Below, in pieces: positions 44,669 through 56,072 of a stretch of DNA of 64,000 bases. The DNA comes from Amaurobius ferox (lineage: Eukaryota > Arthropoda > Arachnida > Araneae > Amaurobiidae): the NCBI GenBank assembly GCA_951213105.1, contig OX578140.1, positions 121,324,485-121,388,484 on the forward strand. Reading direction: 5' to 3'. Position numbers and translations under genes: made by a program. Position 1 is the first letter of the stretch; every line of letters starts with the position of its first letter. The notes under the pieces are model-generated. The model searched no databases. It saw only the letters and a program-made list of their open reading frames with translations, and had not been told where the DNA came from.

Positions 44669-46699
44669 GAGAAATTTAATTTCCTGGACAATGACTTATT
44701 TAATAACAGTCAAAAACGTCTTTTCTTTATTTACTCTCATAGATTTTGATTATCCGTACTTTTAAATGCAATGTTAACTGCTTAACAATCTTAGCATTAC
44801 ATTTCTGTGAATTATGGTTTGAGACATTTGCTAGATTATTGATTACATTTCATGGCAATAATGCTTTTTTTACATTAACCTATTCATAGAGAAATGTCAC
44901 GTGAGATCCTTACTAGATGAATTACATAAAAACATTGTTTTTAAGAATTCATTTAGGCTACAATGCAAGAAAATTGCATGGACAATAAATAAGCCTTGTG
45001 TAAAATTGAAAAATTGAAGAATAAATAAGGAACTTAAAATGTGTGACTAAAATGAATTATAATCAATTTTTGTGCAGTAAAAATTCATGTTACTTGTTAT
45101 AATATATTAAATAAAGAAACAAATTCTTGTTAAGAAAAAAAAACGTTTTTGAAGGAAACTGCATCAAATTTTTGCACTAAGAGTTTTGATAAACACGACA
45201 AAATGTCAGAAATTAAATTTATCAAATTAGTTAAAAGTAAATTTAAATTACATAAAAGTATAATTAAAATTACTTTTAATCATACTAATAAATTTATTTA
45301 TGATTAAATTTTCGTTATCATATAATTTAAATATATTTATATTACTGTAATTAAAATGTTATGAAGGCTATAAACTGATTTAGACAAAGTCACACCTGCT
45401 CAATACTTTCTTAAAATTACAGTTCCAATTTAAGTTGAAATTAAAATCGCATTAGTGATATTATTTATTTTTCTATTTACTTTAAAGCTTTCAGTAGTAA
45501 ATCAAGTTGTAGGAAAAGGTGTAAAATTACTTTGCAGCAAAAATTCACACTTCTATCAAAAGTTTGAACAATACTTATTTGCATTAAGTATTGTCGTTTC
45601 ATATAAAAACTAAAACCCAAAACAAATAAGAATTTTTAATTTTTAACGCTATTTAAAAAAAAAGTATCTTTAAATAAGAGCATGTTGACGGAATTATTTA
45701 TATTAGATTAATAAAAAAGTGCATTTATACAAATGCAGCTTCAGTGGTAATAAAAATTTTGAAGTATCAACATAACATCGCATATAATGTATACTTGGTT
45801 GCCGTAAATCAAATGTGCAATCAAGCAAGTTTTTATTTTTTTCTAAATTAAGTAATTGGACATTGATTGCATTCTCTTGCAATTTATTCTTAACTAAATT
45901 TTAAAAATGTTTGTGCCTTTGAATGTATAAATTGTTTCTTTAAGAGTTAAATCATTCTAAATATTATTTCAAAAAACAACTCTGTATATTATTTTTTTAC
46001 GAAGACCATCCACAGTTGTGAACACAAACATTTGAAAGCGAAGGCTACAGCTTCAGAAACTGAAGAAAGTTATACTTTCAAAAGTAAATGAAAAACATAC
46101 GCACTTAAAAACGTATATTGTGCTTTGCAGTCAGAAATGTCATCAAACATAGCCTTAAAAGCTTTTATCTGATTTTTAAAAAGAGATATCGGGGATATGT
46201 TATAACTCAGTGCAAATGAATACCAAAATTTTTTCAAGAATATTTTTTTTCTTATTTCTGCTGATCTAATGTGCCTATTAAAAATATTTACTAATTTTGT
46301 TCTTAGAGAACCTCTAGTGAAAAGTTGAAGAACATATTTCTCGGCTCAAATAACACATATTTTGATTTCATCAAGAGTATGATTATGATACATTATGATA
46401 TGGTTTAAGCAGAAGTACACATAAAATGCATTTATGCAAGCTTTAAGCTCTGAGGTGCGTGCTATATGTGCATGAGAAAAAGCGATATGCAGCTTCTTTA
46501 AGCAGCATTGTTTTGTGTTTGGAAACAATTAAAATGACACATATTACATGTTTTTACTATGAGCTGTCTTAAATAAATGTATACGTGTATGAATCCACAC
46601 ATCATTGATACCTGCCGTCATGTATATGAATAGATAATTAAAATTGTGTTAAATATTTAGATTCCGGAAAAAAAATCCGCCTGTTGCTGGAATATATAA
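44669..46699. other. no recognised gene, very AT-rich
   Basis: No domain-bearing frame. The minus frame at 46346-46528 is not supported. Confidence 0.4.
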
Positions 46700-47104
46700 T
46701 CATACGATTCCAGATATTTTCTATCAAAAACTACAAGATCTGTAAAGTGTATTTAAAAACACCATCTTGCAGTACAGGAAAACTTTTTACATTTTAAAGT
46801 ACCATGACGTTTTCAGGCATCATAATGTCCATCATCAGTGGCAATGTAAGGGAATTGACAGGCATAAGCTATATATAACCCGAAATCGTGATTAGAAACA
46901 TAAAGCTCATGACTGACAATTCCTTAATATTGCCACTTATGATGTCTGAAAATGCTATAGCACTTTAAACTGTAAAAAAAATCCTGTACGTCAAGATGGT
47001 GTTTTTAAATAAAGGCAGTTTACAAATCTTCTAGTCTTTGGTAGTAAATATTTGAAATATTTCAGACGTGTTTACCACACTTATAAATTCATACGATTCC
47101 AGAT
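46700..47104. mobile_element. foldback bounded by 16-bp direct repeats
   Basis: TCATACGATTCCAGAT occurs at 46700-46715 and 47089-47104. Between them lie inverted arms of about 120 bases (approximately 46742-46866 and 46912-47036) with landmarks AAAAACACCATCTTG, GTACAGGA, TTTTCAGGCATCATAA, and GGCAATRTWAAGGAATTG-like sequence. The arms are roughly three-quarters identical. The direct repeats could be a target duplication. The element class is unknown. Confidence 0.65.
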
Positions 47105-48639
47105 TATAAATCATTATGGTGTCTAAAAAAAATTATTATTTTGAAAATGTGCAATATATGTTCTTTAATTTAAATTAATTATAAAAGTAAATGTATAGTT
47201 TAAAGCGATCATTGACCATTCAATTTGAATTTTTGTAACTTTCGTTTCGCATTTTCTTTTAAAATTATATATTGTGTTAGACCTGGCGATGTATCTGTAT
47301 ACGGATATTTTTTTTTAGTAAAGCTACTGTGAAATGTGTTTGTTCTAAAGTGGTGCCAGAATTGCCCGTTTTAAATTGTTATCTGTCATGTAAAAGTTTT
47401 AGATTTGAAAACCTTTCTATGTAAGATTTCAAACTTTTCAAGAATTTTCGCTAGCAAAATTGAGTAGGATTGTTTTACATTGAAATTTAACGAGTGAATT
47501 TACGATTACGATTATAAAAGGAATACGTGTATATCTCACATTTGGTGAAAGATATTGAAAATTTCATCGCATTAAAGATTATATTGTAACATATTTTTCT
47601 TATTTCCATACTTAATATATATGGGACGACGCCAATTATGTCAACAAATTTTTAAGCAATAATTGATATAAATTGGGGTACTATTTTAATTTACAATTTT
47701 TTTATCTTTTCATATAAAGGCTGTAAGAGTGTGTGTTTTATTGGTAAGATTAATAAATATTTCTCTTTTACAAAATAAGGATTTTAAAATGTTCTGTTTT
47801 AACTATATATTATTGACTGTTAATTAAAACAATCAAATCTATATCTAATTGAATTCATTTTTAAAATTAGTGCACTTAAAAGGTTTTAATTATTCTTAAA
47901 GGACGCCTTATTGCGCAGACACGAAATGATATTTGAGTCAGCAATTATGTTGTCCCAAATAGAGAAAACATCTGAAAAAACTATCGTGCTTTTAATAATT
48001 TAATGCATGGAATGGCAAAAAAGAGTATCAAATAAAAATGTCTTGATATTCTATAATTAGCAAATGGGATTGAAAATGAGCTTTTAATTGCAAGTTTTGG
48101 AAAGAAATGGCGAACTAATATTCTCGAATATCAAGTTATTTAATTGAATGAAAAATGCATGGCAGTAATTACATTTAATGTTTCTTAATGTAATGGAATA
48201 ATGATTTTTATAAAATAAAAAATATTCAGTTTTTCATTATTTATTTTGTTAAATTTATCTGAATAATAATATTTTCTATGCCGTAGTAGTTTATTGCATT
48301 ATACACTGTTTTTTGATCAATAAAAGATTGAAAAAATTTCTTCACCAATGTCGTCATTACCATAGTAATTTTCTTCGCTGAAAAATCATTGTAGGTTCAA
48401 ACACTAATTTTAGAGAAATTAATCTGTTGTTGAGTAAGTTATTCATGTGATTCGTAAAATGAGTATAGCCCTATTCAATTTTGAATAATGTGAAATAATT
48501 ACAAAGTGCTTAAAAAATAAGTATTTAGAAATTCTCATTTGTGAATGTTTCTAGTAAACTTTTTTTACTATGCTGAAGATATTTAAAAAATATTTTTATT
48601 TAGATATATATTTAATATTTTTAAATTCCTATTTATAAT
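47105..48639. other. no recognised gene, very AT-rich
   Basis: Nothing was recognised on either strand. Confidence 0.4.
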
Positions 48640-49441
48640 AGAAGTATCAACCAGTTACATTTTTTTAAAGACATTACTTATGAGTATATATCCATTGCTT
48701 AAACTGCTAGTTATTCTTGTTGCGTAATCTGTATTAATAGCGTAGAGGAGAATTAGACGACAAAAATATTGTTTAGGAAATAAATTTCTATGATGTAACT
48801 TTAAACCTAATTTTCAGGTTTTATTTATTTATTTTTTCTTGAAAAGCTTTTAAAACAAACTTTAGCTTGTAGTAATACTAAAAAAAAACACAAATAAAAT
48901 CTAAGCTACTAAATTTCTCTTTTTGTATATTATAAATTTTATGTCATTTGATTTATTAACATCTGTTTTATGTTTAATTTATTTAACAAATTTAATAGAT
49001 TATTTATTCAAATACGTTTTCATCTGCAAATATGTTCTATTTCATCTGTAAATGTGTTCTATAAAAGTATCAATTATTTACATTTTTGTAAAGACATTAT
49101 TTATGAGTATCTATTGCTTAAACTGCTAGTTATACTTGTTGCGTAATCCGTATTAATAGCGTAGAGGATAATTAGAAGACAGAAATATAGTTTAGGCAAT
49201 GAATTTCTATGATGCAATTTTAAACTTAATTTTCAGGTTTTATTTATTCATTTAATTTTTGTAAAGCTTTTAAGACAAACTTTGGCTTGTACTAATACTA
49301 AGAAAAAATAAAATAAATAAAATCCAAGTTATTACATTTTCCTTTTTGTATATTATAAATCTCATATGACATTTAATTTATTGATATCTGTTTTATATTT
49401 TATTTATTTATCAAATTTAATAGATTATTTATTCAAGTATG
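48640..49441 (+). repeat. direct duplication of a block of about 370 bp
   Basis: 48640-49011 and 49065-49441 align with an offset of about 425 bases, with landmarks AAGACATTAYTTATGAGTAT-like, GCTTAAACTGCTAGTTAT, TTGCGTAATCYGTATTAATA-like and AGCGTAGAGGA. Many point differences, so an old duplication. Confidence 0.85.
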
Positions 49442-49849
49442 TCTGCAAATTTATTATTCTGCAAATTTGCATTAATTTATGTTCTATTTGTTCTTCGTTT
49501 TAATTTGCTTTCAACTACTTTCTCTCTAAATTGTGTTTATGTAATTTAAGTTTCGATGCTAAATTTGTATAACTCTTTGTTATTTAGTCGTTATACTTGT
49601 GACGTTTATGATTGAGTATTTAAAATATGCAAAAGATTTGAATAGAATTGGCTTCAAAATCTGCCATTTATTAAAATTTTAGCTGTATTTAATTATGTTC
49701 CTATATAAAAGTTTACAATATATTTGGCATCTTCAACAATCGCTTTCAAAAGTATCGATAGTTAATAATCATTTTTTATTTTATTCATAAAATTTACGTA
49801 AATAAAAAATATGGCTTCTTGGGATATCTTTTTCAGGTTCATTTCGGAA

Positions 49850-51775
49850 AATGTAATGAAAATTTAAAATGGTGATTTGATGAGTGTAGTATATTAATAA
49901 TTTATTGATTTTAATGACACTAAAAACAGAGTACGGTTAAGGGCATTTGGTGAATTCTAAAATATTTTCCAGTTTCATTTAAAGGTAATGACAATTTAAA
50001 ATGGTAATTTGATGAGTGTAATATATTAATAAATTATTGATTTAAATGTCAATAAAAAAGTACGGCTAATGATATTGGGTGAATTCCTAAATGTTTTCTA
50101 GCTTCTTTAAAAAATGTAATGAAAATTTAAAAGGGTGATTTGATGAGTGTAGTATATTAATAATGTATTGATTTTAATGACAATAAAAAAGTACGGCTAA
50201 TGATATTGGGTGAATTCCTAAATGTTTTCTAGCTTCTTTAAAAAATGCAATGAAAATTTAAAATGGTGATTTGATGAGTGTAGTATATTAATAATTTATT
50301 GATTTTAATGACACTAAAAACAGAGTACGGTTAAGGGCATTTGGTGAATTCTAAAATATTTTCCAGTTTCATTTAAAGGTAATGACAATTTAAAATGGTA
50401 ATTTGATGAGTGTAATATATTAATAAATTATTGATTTAAATGTCAATAAAAAAGTACGGCTAATGATATTGGGTGAATTCCTAAATGTTTTCTAGCTTCT
50501 TTAAAAAATGTAATGAAAATTTAAAATGGTGATTTGATGAGTGTAGTATATTAATAATGTATTGATTTTAATGACAATAAAAAAGTACGGCTAATGATAT
50601 TGGGTGAATTCCTAAATGTTTTCTAGCTTCTTTAAAAAATGCAATGAAAATTTAAAATGGTGATTTGATGAGTGTAGTATATTAATAATTTATTGATTTT
50701 AATGACAATAAAAACAAAGTACGGTTAAGGACATTTGGTGAATTCTAAAATATTTTCCAGTTTCATTTAAAGGTAATGACAATTTAAAATGGTAATTTGA
50801 TGAGTGTAATATATTAATAAATTATTGATTTAAATGTCAATAAAAAAGTACGGCTAATGATATTGGGTGAATTCCTAAATGTTTTCCAGCTTCTTTAAAA
50901 AATGCAATGAAAATTTAAAATGGTGATTTGATGAGTGTAGTATATTAATAATTTATTGATTTTAATGACAATAAAAACAAAGTACGGTTAAGGACATTTG
51001 GTGAATTCTAAAATATTTTCCAGTTTCATTTAAAGGTAATGACAATTTAAAATGGTAATTTGATGAGTGTAATATATTAATAAATTATTGATTTAAATGT
51101 CAATAAAAAAGTACGGCTAATGATATTGGGTGAATTCCTAAATGTTTTCTAGCTTCTTTAAAAAATGCAATGAAAATTTAAAATGGTGATTTGATGAGTG
51201 AAGTATATTAATAATTTATTGATTTTAATGACAATAAAAACAAAGTACGGTTAAGGACATTTGGTGAATTCTAAAATATTTTCCAGTTTCATTTAAAGGT
51301 AATGACAATTTAAAATGGTAATTTGATGAGTGTAATATATTAATAAATTATTGATTTAAATGTCAATAAAAAAGTACGGCTAATGATATTGGGTGAATTC
51401 CTAAATGTTTTCTAGCTTCTTTAAAAAATGCAATGAAAATTTAAAATGGTGATTTGATGAGTGTAGTATATTAATAATTTATTGATTTTAATGACAATAA
51501 AAACAAAGTACGGTTAAGGACATTTGGTGAATTCTTAAATATTTTCCAGTTTCATTTAAAGGTAATGACAATTTAAAATAGTGATTTGATGAGTGCAGTA
51601 TATTAATAAATTATTGATTTAAATGTCAATAAAAAAGTACGGCTAATGATATTGGGTGAATTCCTAAATGTTTTCCAGCTTCTTTAAAAAATGCAGTGAA
51701 AATGTAAAATGGTGATTTGATGAGTGTAGTATATTAATGAATTATTGACAGTGAAAAACAATGTTTAATGACATT
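49850..51775 (+). repeat. satellite of about 131-bp monomers with higher-order structure
   Basis: Using GTACGG as a landmark, monomers occur at 49931, 50060, 50191, 50325, 50454, 50585, 50719, 50848, 50982, 51111, 51245, 51374, 51508 and 51637. The A monomer has GGTTAAGGRCATTTGG-like and CATTTAAAGGTAATGAC sequence. The B monomer has GGCTAATGATATTGGG and TTCTTTAAAAAATG. The order is A-B-B, A-B-B, then A-B four times. Spacings repeat as 129, 131, 134 (period 394) and then 129, 134 (period 263). Confidence 0.95.
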
Positions 51776-51855
51776 TAGCGATTTCTTAAATGTTAAATTA
51801 TTTATTTAAATTAGCGATTTCTTAAATGTTAAATTATTTATTTAAATATTAACAT

Positions 51856-52907
51856 TAATTGTATTGCAATTTAAAACTCATGTAAAGTGACTTGTTATTG
51901 TATTGCAATTTAAAACTCATGTAAAGTGACTTGTTATTGTATTGCAATTTAAAACTCATGTAAAGTGACTTGTTATTGTATTGCAATTTAAAACTCATGT
52001 AAAGTAACTTGTTATTGTATTGCAATTTAAAACTCATGTAAAGTGACTTGTTATTGTATTGCAATTTAAAACTCATGTAAAGTGACTTGTTATTGTATTG
52101 CAATTTAAAACTCATGTAAAGTGACTTGTTATTGTATTGCAATTTAAAACTCATGTAAAGTGACTTGTTATTGTATTGCAATTTAAAACTCATGTAAAGT
52201 AACTTGTTATTGTATTGCAATTTAAAACTCATGTAAAGTGACTTGTTATTGTATTGCAATTTAAAACTCATGTAAAGTGACTTGTTATTGTATTGCAATT
52301 TAAAACTCATGTAAAGTGACTTGTTATTGTATTGCAATTTAAAACTCATGTAAAGTGACTTGTTATTGTATTGCAATTTAAAACTCATGTAAAGTGACTT
52401 GTTATTGTATTGCAATTTAAAACTCATGTAAAGTGACTTGTTATTGTATTGCAATTTAAAACTCATGTAAAGTGACTTGTTATTGTATTGCAATTTAAAA
52501 CTCATGTAAAGTGACTTGTTATTGTATTGCAATTTAAAACTCATGTAAAGTGACTTGTTATTGTATTGCAATTTAAAACTCATGTAAAGTGACTTGTTAT
52601 TGTATTGCAATTTAAAACGCATGTAAAGTGACTTGTTATTGTATTGCAATTTAAAACTCATGTAAAGTGACTTGTTATTGTATTGCAATTTAAAACTCAT
52701 GTAAAGTGACTTGTTATTGTATTGCAATTTAAAACTCATGTAAAGGGACTTGTTATTGTATTGCAATTTAAAACTCATGTAAAGTGACTTGTTATTGTAT
52801 TGCAATTTAAAACTCATGTAAAGTGACTTGTTATTGTATTGCAATTTAAAACTCATGTAAAGTGACTTGTTATTGTATTGCAATTTAAAACTCATGTAAA
52901 GTGACTT
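51856..52907 (+). repeat. 39-bp minisatellite, about 27 copies
   Basis: Nearly identical copies of a 39-base unit containing TTGTATTGCAATTTAAAACT and CATGTAAAGTGACTTGTTA. The unit is 13 codons long, so a 346-codon minus frame stays open without being a gene. Rare variants exist: A for G at 52006 and at 52201, exactly five units apart, G for T near 52618 and GG near 52746. Confidence 0.97.
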
Positions 52908-53510
52908 GTTATGTGTGAACTTGCAAGAATCTTCTCTTTAAGCTCGCGTGCCACGGCCGTTTGCAAAACGAGGCAGAGTACAAGTCAGTGCTTCTACAAC
53001 TTTCGGCAACTTGTGAGCTGGTTGAGCATTAGCAAGCAGTAAAGGCAGCAAGAATTTAAAACTGCCCGAATGAAGCGTTATAAAGCTTAAAATCAGGCTT
53101 CCAGTACAGGAACTAGCATCGGTGAACCAGTTTTGCTCTTGTTGGAGCGTATCAGCACCAAAAATCAGTTAACTGCAATGACCACCTACCATGTACCAAA
53201 ATTTTTCGAATATTTCCGTGACTGACAAAGTCAGTCATACCACTGAATATAGACATGGAAATCATATTGATGCAAGCTTCATGGTAAGTTGAATTTGTCA
53301 GTCACTGTATAAATTCGCAAAATTGCAGTGCACAGTATAATAAGCCCATTTGGTAAGTATAATAATTCCATTTGATGCTTGCTGAGATCTCAGAAGAAGA
53401 GCGAAACCGGTCCACTAAAGATGGTTAATGTACTGGTGACATAATTCTAATAAAGGCAGCATTTGATATCGCAAAAGCGCGTACCTCTCTAAATTTACAG
53501 TAAAAAAAAA
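52908..53510. other. GC-richer block, unidentified
   Basis: Starts at the edge of the minisatellite with GTGTGAACTTGCAAGAATC and is less AT-rich than its surroundings up to about 53500. It contains CTCAGAAGAAGAGCGAAACC and AATAAAGGCAGCATTTG near its end, which could be a polyadenylation-type signal of a transcript or retroelement 3-prime end. All frames are short. Identity unknown. Confidence 0.35.
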
Positions 53511-54298
53511 ATTCTATTCAAAAGTGCATAGAAAAATATAGTATTTATATTGAAAAAGCTTTCATAATGAACAGCATAAACCTCAAATTTCTCATGCTGC
53601 AAAAGAAGAAATTGTTAAAGCAGTAAATATTCTAAAATTCTATAGCATTCAAAACAGCCATATTAGTATATTATTTTGGCTACTTAAAATACGACACAGA
53701 AATGATTAAAGAAGAATTAAAATACATGTACAATAGACTATAAAATATTACATTTTAGTTAAGATTCTAATTTAAATTTAGAACAAAATAATAATGATTT
53801 CAACATAACCACAACATGTAACAAAGATAGTGCAAACATGAAACATTTCATTTCACTGACAGATACAAATATATCAGTTTTAAGATTACTTCATATTAAT
53901 TACCTGGTAAAAATAATTGCACATACACACAAAAAAATAAATGATAATAAAATATAGAAACAAGAATGAATGAGAACAATAGCATATAATGCAATTAAGC
54001 TATAAACATCGTTTTTGCAAAATTAGGGATTTTATTAAAAATCTATAAGTAGATAGTTATATTATAGACAAAATTCTATTATTTCTATAATATTATAATT
54101 TTGATTAATTTATGTTATTTGGGATAAATAAGTCAGTATAAAATAATGATTTAAATAAGGGACCATTTTCGAAAAGGTACATCTTAAAATGTCTAGAGAT
54201 AACTTGAAAAAACCAGATTCACACGTATGTTGCTAAGTGATATTTAACCTCAACGTTTTTTATTTAGGAGTTTTTAGATTTTACACGCACACACACAC
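53511..54298. other. no recognised feature
   Basis: AT-rich. An AC microsatellite (54286-54298) directly precedes the 5S-headed SINE. Confidence 0.4.
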
Positions 54299-54416
54299 GC
54301 CAACGGCCCTACCATGCTGAAAACACCGGTTCTCGTTAGATCACCGAAGTCAAGCAACATCGGGCGCGGTTAGTACTTAGGTGGGTGACCACCTGGGAAC
54401 ACCGCGTGCTGTTGGC
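54299..54416 (+). rRNA. 5S rRNA sequence forming a SINE head
   Basis: A 118-base sequence with all 5S landmarks: GCCAAC at the start pairs with GTTGGC at the end, and TACCATGCTGAA, ACACCGGTTCTCG, GATCACCGAAGT, AAGCAACATCGGGC, GGTTAGTACTT, GGGTGACCACCTGGGAACAC and CGTGCTG occur in order. The internal control elements for TFIIIA/Pol III appear largely intact. No T-run terminator follows, so transcription would continue into the SINE body. It is therefore a SINE promoter or pseudogene rather than a member of a 5S array, since only one copy is present. Confidence 0.85.
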
Positions 54417-54682
54417 ACAGTTCGGATGCGGTAGCCCTGCGGTAGCCCTGGATTTGCACGCTGCCACAACTGCCGCCGTGTTCATGCGGAGTACGATCAC
54501 GTTAAACATGTGGGTCCGTATGTCCTTCCGAAAGGTTGGTGGTAGGGGAAGGAGGGTACGGTCCCTGTGGATGCCTCCCCCAATGGGTTCCGGTCTAAAT
54601 TGGGTGGCACTTTCCGGCCGTCCAAACGGTTGCCTTACACCTTTCTGGTAGATCGGACCGTCTGGGTCTCAACAACAACAAC
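54299..54682 (+). mobile_element. 5S rRNA-headed SINE (SINE3-like)
   Basis: 5S head (54299-54416), a middle part with an 11-base tandem duplication (GCGGTAGCCCT twice, 54428-54449), and a 3-prime body from about 54522 (GTCCTTCCGAAAGGTTGGTG) to CTGGGTCTCAACAACAACAAC. The body recurs without the head at 55060-55220 and as a short fragment at 37201-37244, which shows dispersal. SINEs with 5S-derived promoters are a known class (SINE3). Assignment of this family to that class follows from structure. No target duplication was found. Confidence 0.8.
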
Positions 54683-55059
54683 CTCTCTATGTTTTATTTT
54701 TATTGAAACTAAAGACTATTTCAAGACAAAAAGTCTTACTCCGTATGTGAAAAATGGGAGTGGTTATATGTGGGCGTGGTCAAATGCACAATTGATGCAT
54801 GATTAGCCGTCATTTCAGAAGAGACACATTTAAAAGAAATCAAGATGTCAGAAAATCAAGAAAATTTTGTTAAGTGAATATACATAATTGAAATCCAGAA
54901 ATTCTTTATATTAATTAAAGCAATAGAATATTAATTGATAGTAGTGAGGGATAGGAAAGACATAACTTTAAGGCATCTGTACACGATGCATGAATAAATT
55001 GTACCATCAACATATTGTGCGAACTTACATCGTGTAAAATGGTAGGTGAGCATTAGAAA
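54683..55059. other. no recognised feature
   Basis: AT-rich spacer between the two SINE copies. Confidence 0.4.
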
Positions 55060-55220
55060 GTCCTTTCGAGAGGTTGGTGGTAGGGGAAGGGGTATGCGAT
55101 CCCTGTGGATGCCTCCCCCACTGGGTTCCGGTCTAAATTGGGTGGCACTTTCCGGCCCTCCAAACGGTTACCTTACACCTTTCTGTTAGGTCAGACGGTC
55201 TGGGTCTCAACAACAAAAAC
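55060..55220 (+). mobile_element. 5S-type SINE, 3-prime body only
   Basis: About 90 percent similar by eye to 54522-54682: GTCCTTTCGAGAGGTTGGTG, CCTGTGGATGCCTCCCCCA, TGGGTTCCGGTCTAAATTGG, TTTCTGTTAGGTCAGACGGT, and CAACAACAAAAAC. The 5S head and middle part are absent, as expected for 5-prime truncation. It runs into AC and TA microsatellites. Confidence 0.85.
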
Positions 55221-55287
55221 ACACACACGCACACATATATATATATATTTATATATATATGTTATATATATACATATATATATAGTA

Positions 55288-55336
<49 letters not shown>
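55221..55336. repeat. AC then (TA)n/(TATACA)n microsatellite
   Basis: Short AC run followed by about 100 bases of imperfect TA repeats with interspersed TATACATA. Confidence 0.95.
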
Positions 55337-55346
<10 letters not shown>

Positions 55347-55882
55347 AATGAAATATTTTAATCGTAAATTATGCATAAACTACTGTATGTACAAAAAAAC
55401 CCATCTCTAGCATATCTGTTACAAATGAGTAACTATAGACCAAGACTAAGGATAAAGATAGAAGGTAACATATCACTACAAAGGAAAAGGGGGATGAAAA
55501 TAATATAAGGATACAAAATTCACAATTAAAAGTATATAAATATAAATAAAAATATAAATAAAAATAAAAAAGGAAACACGGCAAAAATGAGAAAAGACAA
55601 TAATAATAAGCTCAAGATAAAAGATTAAGACATAGAGAACTACACAAAAATTGAAACTACACAAAAAATGGCGGTTAGTTCGAAATTGCATTCTCATCAG
55701 GACAGCCATACAATTCGAATTAAAACCGATAGAATAGCCAGTTTCTGACAATGGCGATAGTATTTAACTATAGACACCATTGGAACTGTCTACTGGCTAG
55801 TGGAAGGAGAAAAATAAGTCAATTGAATTACAAATTAGAAAATTAATACCTCCTCGAACAGAAATATGAACTCACAACATTG

Positions 55883-55883
<1 letters not shown>
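55337..55883. other. no recognised gene
   Basis: AT-rich, with AAATATAAATAAAAATA-type low complexity at 55540-55572. Frames here and their mirrors are not supported. Confidence 0.4.
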
Positions 55884-55925
<42 letters not shown>

Positions 55926-55964
55926 TATATATATACATATATATAGTATATATACATCTATATA

Positions 55965-55997
<33 letters not shown>
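55884..55997. repeat. (TA)n microsatellite
   Basis: About 110 bases of interrupted TA repeat. Confidence 0.95.
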
Positions 55998-56000
<3 letters not shown>

Positions 56001-56072
56001 AAATACAATCCCAAAAAGTATGAAATTCAAGAAAGAGAAAGGCGCAAATTGCCCCACTATCAGAGTCTTGAA

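Noticed and set aside
49850..51775. Regularly spaced repeats considered as a CRISPR-like array
   Set aside because: The whole monomer repeats with no variable spacers, and the sequence is eukaryotic satellite.
51855..52895. 346-codon open frame on the minus strand with a perfect 13-residue repeat
   Set aside because: It exists only because the 39-bp minisatellite unit is a multiple of three and lacks a stop in that frame. There is no unique N- or C-terminal sequence and no gene context.
54299..54416. Functional 5S rRNA gene
   Set aside because: Single copy, no T-run terminator directly after the gene and fused to a dispersed SINE body. A SINE head is the better explanation, although transcription is possible.
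54385..54651. Open frames over the 5S-headed SINE
   Set aside because: Explained by the GC-rich SINE body. The same peptide start recurs at 55105 because the SINE body is duplicated.
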